A DNA stretch of 64,000 nt from Lepidostoma basale. Lineage: Eukaryota; Arthropoda; Insecta; Trichoptera; Lepidostomatidae. The notes under the pieces are model-generated. The model saw nothing but the letters and a program-made list of their open reading frames with translations. It searched no databases and was not told the origin of the DNA. The position numbers were made by a program, and so were the translations under genes. Within the stretch, counting starts at the first letter, position 1. Every line of letters begins with the position of its first letter. Positions 43,931 to 64,000 of this stretch are shown one piece after another. The stretch covers positions 62,001 through 126,000 of the forward strand of contig JAHDVF020000843.1 of NCBI GenBank assembly GCA_022606425.2. The letters run 5' to 3'.

Positions 43931-44484
43931 ATGATTTGTGTGGCCCGGAGTGTTCCTCTGAAGGAGGATCGATTTTGGGCGCTTGTGGCGACTGGAGGTG
44001 TTTGGGTCGTAATTTGAGAGGTCTTTTATTGTGGGTTAGGGTGTGATGGTTGTCCTTTGTAAAAACGTTAGGCAAGTTTCAGAATGATTTCATCTATGGC
44101 AAGATTTTCTTACTTATACCACAAAAAAAACTCCATTGTGTTAACTGCCATCTTTGCACATAATGAAATGTTGCTATTTTTTGGTCACTTAATTCTTCAT
44201 TATTTAATGGTAAGGTTGTTTCATTTGACTCTTGTCTCTTCACGGTTCATGTAATACGTTTAACCTTTTTTGCGTATTCGTTAAATTTTACGTGTTCAGT
44301 GTCTTGATTGGTTCAGTTAAAGCCTCCCACATTCGATTTGATACTGTTAAATATCGTCGCCCGCGTTCAAAAGGCCAATTGCATTTGACCCGCGTGATTT
44401 AACTGCCTCAATGAACGTGTCGTTCCTTTTTACGTGTGTTTGTTTAATTTTGATTTTTATATTTGTATTAACTTCGTTCTGCTT
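43931..44484. other. Unassigned
   Basis: No recognised gene or repeat. Confidence 0.4.
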
Positions 44485-44936
44485 TCAATGCGGCAGCACG
44501 ACTTATAAAAGGTGTTCCAAAAAATTCTTTATTTAACTACATCTAAAAGATCTTCACTGGCTCAAGTGTCCTGAAAGAATCCAGTATACAGACGACTTTT
44601 TGTCCCTGATAGATATCTCCGACAGCGACAGCATAGATTGTTTTACCTACCGGCCGCCAGAACCAACCTGCCTCTGGTGACACCGGTGGGAAGAGCAATT
44701 AATCTGCTGAACGCGGTCTCCTCGGAGATCGACTCTTTCATATTAGTGAAAGTACGTTCAGAAGGCAAATACTCTTAATTCTGGAGAGTATCCTGTCTTC
44801 CTAATGTTGAACCATCTCTCATGCGTTTCTGGTAGTATACTATACACAATATATTATTTTACCTGTTCTCAATAGATGCCTTGAAAATTAATTTTGTAAT
44901 GTCTGTTGATGAAATAAACTTATTTGATTTGATTTG
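44485..44936 (+). mobile_element. L2/CR1 scrap joined to LINE-L 3' end
   Basis: FNAAARLIKGVPKN to about 44590, then LINE-L (ccgacagcgacagcatagat, ggtgacaccggtgggaagag) with the tttgatttgatttg tail. Confidence 0.65.
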
Positions 44937-44947
44937 AGTATAAACTA

Positions 44948-45378
44948 TGCTATTTTTTTATTTATTTGATCGTGCCACGTTTTCCTCAGTATTCCTATAT
45001 TTCTAGTTCCGTTTACATCGTTAACATATTTTTTTTTTACCATTCTTTCCTTATTAATTCTTTCCATATGTCCAAACCATCTTAATATTCCATTCATTCC
45101 TTTGTTCGTAGCACTTTCATTCACTTCTTGTATTTTCATTCGACACTATCATACACAGATTTTCCACACATTCGTCTAAGAGATTTTATTTCTAAATTTA
45201 TTCTACTAAAGAAAGTACTTAATGTAAATATTTTTTTCTTAGGATGCAGTCTTAAATTTCTTCCGTATTTAATTTTTCCGTATTCTATCATACCTTGTTT
45301 TCTTCTAACTGATCGCATTTCCATGGCACTTATCCCACTTTCATATCTCTTTTGCCGGCTCCAAGCTTTAGTTCTAGC
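44948..45378 (-). mobile_element. RTE-a fragments, two decayed pieces
   Basis: 44948-45210 is a1-like (GRPRKTWHDQIN as GILRKTWHDQIN); 45250-45378 is a2-like (MEMRSVRRKQGM). Confidence 0.6.
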
Positions 45379-45436
45379 ATGGAAAATTTATTGTAATCAT
45401 CAAAATAAATCTTAATTATGAAGTGTTCAGTTATAA

Positions 45437-46115
45437 ACGCCATTAATAAAAAAGTGCAATTCAATTGCTCCGCGTTTGATTGTCACGCAAATGAAATTAT
45501 GTCACATTTTTACTTTCTTTCCTATTTTATTACCTGTCAAAATCAGCAATCATACTAAAAAAAGTTCGTATCATTTTCACTGCGTGGAATTGTTATTCAA
45601 ATATGTGGTTGATTTTTTTTACTAGTTCGTTCTATTTTGCTGCTCAATTATAAATGACATTTAATAAAAAGTGCATTTCAATTGGTCCGCGTTCAATTGT
45701 CACGCAAATGAAATTATGTCCCATTTTTACTTTCTTTCCTATTTTATTACCTGCCAAAATCAGCAATCTTACTAAAAAAAGTTCGTATCGTTTTCACTGC
45801 GTGGAATTGTTATTCAAATATGTGGTTGATATTTTTTACTAGTTCGTTCGATTTTGCTGAATGACATTAATAAAAAGTACATTTCAATTAGTCCGCGTTT
45901 GATTGACACGCAAATGAAATTATATCACATTTTTACTTTCACTCCCATTTTACCGTGTACGTTGTTATTTTATTACCTGTCTTGTATAATCTCTTGCTGT
46001 TTGTAAAATTTCATTACGTCAAAATCGGCGTTCTTACCAAAAAGTTTGTATTGTTTGGTATTGTTATTTATACAAATGGTTGTTGTATTTTTACTAGTTC
46101 GCTTTATTTTGCGTG
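45437..46115. repeat. Satellite-like tandem array, unit about 206-217 bp, 3 copies
   Basis: Units start near 45437, 45654 and 45860 with aataaaaagtgcatttcaat, then cacgcaaatgaaattatgtc and ggaattgttattcaaatatg. The third unit is more diverged. Confidence 0.85.
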
Positions 46116-46345
46116 CAGCACGTGTCGTATTGGCGCGCGGCCTTGCGCGACCTCGTCTCCCGCCTATGGCGCAAGTGTGAAAGCCAAGGTTCTCCGTGTC
46201 CCAACGGTGTCATTGTCTCACGAAATACGCACAGAATTGCAATAGGCAGCTCGCTGTTTACATCTGACCGGGTTGTGGGCAAAGCACACCTTCCATTTCG
46301 AAGCGGCGCACTCTGATTGGTCGGATTCGTCGCGCTCTCGCGAAA
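46116..46345. promoter_or_regulatory. CpG-rich island with CCAAT and TCTCGCGA motifs
   Basis: ATTGG near 46128 and 46313, TCTCGCGA at 46336-46343, many CpG. It begins where the tandem array ends and lies 1.1 kb upstream of the first seen FAM102-like exon. Promoter role is inference. Confidence 0.3.
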
Positions 46346-46429
46346 TGCGCAACAACGGATCGATCGTAATATTATCGCTTTATCCGGTGCAAATGAATAA
46401 AAAAAAATTCACATTTCTGAACAAAGAAA

Positions 46430-47330
46430 ACTAACTAACTAATCATCACGCCGTCTCCCCGAAGGGGTAGGCAGAAAGAATAGACTGCCACACTTTTCTT
46501 TCCTGACATATTTCTCTCGCTTCCTCAACAATCATACATCGTGTCATGCACGCGCGTCGATTTCTCTGACTCCTCATATGGCCGACATTCAATATTTGAT
46601 TTATTTGATCGTGCCACGTTTTCCTCGGTCTTCCTCTATTTCTGGTTCCATTTACATATAATTTTTTTACCATTCTTTCTTCATTCATTCTTTCCATATG
46701 TCCAAACCATCTTAATGATCCTTTCATTATTTTGTTCATGACACCATCATTCGCACCGCATTCACTTCTTTTATTTTCATTCGACAGTATCATACACAGA
46801 GTATCCACACATTCGTCTAAGAGATCTCATTTCTACTGCGTTTATTCTACTTTCATCCTTCTTTTGCCAGTTCCATGCTTCGCTTCCATACATAAAGGTC
46901 GGTAGAAGAACACCATTGTGCACTGCCATTCTAGCTTTTTTGGATAGGTTTTTGTTTGCGATGACAACTTTAAGTGCACCATTCACTTTGTTGCCTGCCC
47001 CAACCCTTCTTTCAATATCCCTCTCCACTCGCCCATCTCTTGTAAACATACTACCTAAATACACGAACTCAACTACTTGCTCCAAATTTTCACCATTCAC
47101 GCTAATGTTGCAGACTGTCATGGTTTCTTCCTTTTCAAAAATCATTACCCTGGACTTATTACCATTCATCATCAGATCATTTCGCATGCATAACTCATAC
47201 ATACAATTCACCAGGACTTGTAGTTCATGCTCGTTGTCTGCAAGTAGGACAGCGTCATCCGCATACAAGAGACAGCTTACTGACACTCCGCTCATTTTGG
47301 CACCTACATCCAACCCTTTCAGCTTGCTAC
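46430..47330 (-). mobile_element. RTE-a1 long copy with RT box
   Basis: Minus strand: MSGVSVSCLLYADDAVLLAD, NLEQVVEFVYLGSMFTRDGR, one frameshift near 46800, then SLRWFGHMERMNEERMV and WQSILSAYPFGETA. Lies in the intron just upstream of the 47476 exon, antisense to the gene. Confidence 0.8.
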
Positions 47331-47401
47331 TTTTCTTGAATTTAAAATTGGGTGGTGGTCTAGGTCAGGGATATCCAAAATTTCCAGCCTTAGGGCCTTA
47401 A

Positions 47402-62858
<15,457 letters not shown>

Positions 62859-62921
62859 AGCTATTTTCAAAACTTGTGTGTCAGAAATTAAGATCTTCAG
62901 CCGGAAAATTGGTTCAATAGA

Positions 62922-63200
62922 AACACTGTTTTACACATTAAACACTGTTTTACACATAAAACACCGCTTTACACATAAAACACTGTTTTACACATAAAAC
63001 AGCATTTTAAACATAAACCACTGTTTTAATCATAAACCACTGTTTTAATCATAAAACACGGTTTTAAACATAAAACACTGTTTTACACATAAAACACTGT
63101 TTTACACATAAAACACTGTTTTACACATAAAACACTGTTTACACATAAAACATGGTTTTACACATACTACTGTTTTTTTATATATCATAAACAGTGTTAT
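62922..63200. repeat. Tandem array, 19-bp unit AAAACACTGTTTTACACAT
   Basis: About 14 diverged units right after the candidate stop codon; probably 3' UTR or intron. Confidence 0.85.
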
Positions 63201-63855
63201 TTATTTTATATGTTTAATTTGTAATAATTCTATTTTTTTTTTCAGCATTTTCGGAATCATATTATGTAATATCGTATTTCCAGATTTTTTTTAAATAGCC
63301 TGTATAATCCGATCAGGGTGATTTTGAACATATTACATTTGAACTCTTTTCAAAATGAAACATACTACTGAAACATCCTATTTGGCTTTTACACTCTAAA
63401 AAAAAATTATATCCATCAAAAACTTCAACAGCTATTATTATTATTTTTTTATATGTATTATGTAATTTCCAGGTGAAGGTTAAAAATTACTTTTCAACTA
63501 ACCGCACGCACTTTGAAAACAAAAATGGCAATGAATTTTTTAATCATAATTTTTTGTATTAGGTACAAAATATTATAAATAAACTTATCTTAGGATATGT
63601 GAGATTATTTCTTTTAACTGATTTTGATAATATTTATAAATTCAATCTACAGTTGATCCATTTTAGGTTATGTTAATGAAACGTAGGAAAGAAAACAGTA
63701 CTATTTACTGCAAGCATTGAGATTCATTCATTTTAAATTAAGAATGTGCAATTTTTTATATTTAAATGAATCCAAGTTTTCGAATTTCTCTTGGAGGACA
63801 TTATAGTATATATTTTTCTTCAAAATTGGTAACAGATTATAGTATTTCTTACTTG
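63201..63855. other. Unassigned AT-rich
   Basis: No exon or recognised repeat. Confidence 0.45.
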
Positions 63856-63857
63856 TA

Positions 63858-64000
63858 CAGTACACTCCTGATTTTTCGGGGTCGGATTAACCGGGAAGCG
63901 GATTATCCGGGACAATAATAATATTTATAATGCAAACAAAAACTCAAATCTGTCACAATGACATTGGGCGTTTAGTTCACATTTGCGCCGTCGCCAAAAT
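63858..64000 (+). mobile_element. Left end of a pogo-like element, cut by window edge
   Basis: TA at 63856-63857 then CAGTACACTCCTGATTTTTC and ggattaaccgggaag, ggattatccggga, typical of pogo/Jerky-type ends. Confidence 0.6.

Noticed and set aside
45654..45842. 62-codon frame in the satellite
   Set aside because: One unit of the tandem array; the other units do not keep the frame.
46094..46316. Overlapping open frames in the CpG island as a 5' FAM102 exon
   Set aside because: None contains the expected N-terminal NT-C2 sequence or a good donor in phase; long frames are common in CpG-rich DNA.

Overview
This is a piece of an insect nuclear genome, perhaps from a moth or another holometabolous insect with a large genome; the order is my guess. 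The evidence is: AT-rich spliced sequence with GT-AG introns, mariner/pogo/piggyBac-type elements, Penelope-like remnants, a tRNA-headed SINE, and many RTE/CR1-type LINE C-termini of the kind common in insects. There are no rRNA genes, CRISPR arrays, operons or bacterial genes.

The only host gene I can support lies at 47.5-62.9 kb on the + strand. It is a FAM102/EEIG1-type gene (N-terminal NT-C2 domain followed by a Ser/Pro-rich tail). Exons at 47476-47606, 48564-48744, 51606-51820, 53080-53235, 53667-53761 and 54697-54815 join in phase. A 903-nt exon at 61713-62615 and a short terminal exon at 62798-62858 also join in phase, but with less certainty. The exon(s) encoding the start of the NT-C2 domain were not found and may lie upstream of the window or hidden in the repeat-rich 47 kb.

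Nearly everything else is repeats. One RTE-like LINE family (called RTE-a here; subfamilies a1-a3; (GTTA)n 3' tail) has about 40 5'-truncated fragments on both strands. At least five further LINE types occur (labelled d, e, h, t and L), plus an L2/CR1 piece, a SINE, a long-inverted-repeat element (REP-F), a short dispersed repeat (REP-G), piggyBac-like, mariner and pogo-like DNA elements, a probable solo LTR, foldback elements with a hammerhead-ribozyme-like hairpin, and three tandem arrays (17-bp, about 210-bp and 19-bp units). Many insertions are nested and their target-site duplications can still be read, so relative ages can be worked out.

No exotic new gene system is visible. The best leads are: (1) a recurrent hairpin resembling a hammerhead core (GAT / stem / GAAAC / NN / GTC) in at least a dozen foldback copies, one of them next to a Penelope-type GIY-YIG fragment; (2) palindromic LINE 3'-end dimers; (3) a piggyBac-like MITE with its empty site preserved in a paralogous repeat in the same window; (4) several CpG-rich, promoter-like islands with clustered CCAAT, NRF1, ETS, E-box or kappaB-like motifs. 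All family labels rest on reading motifs by eye; no database search was possible.
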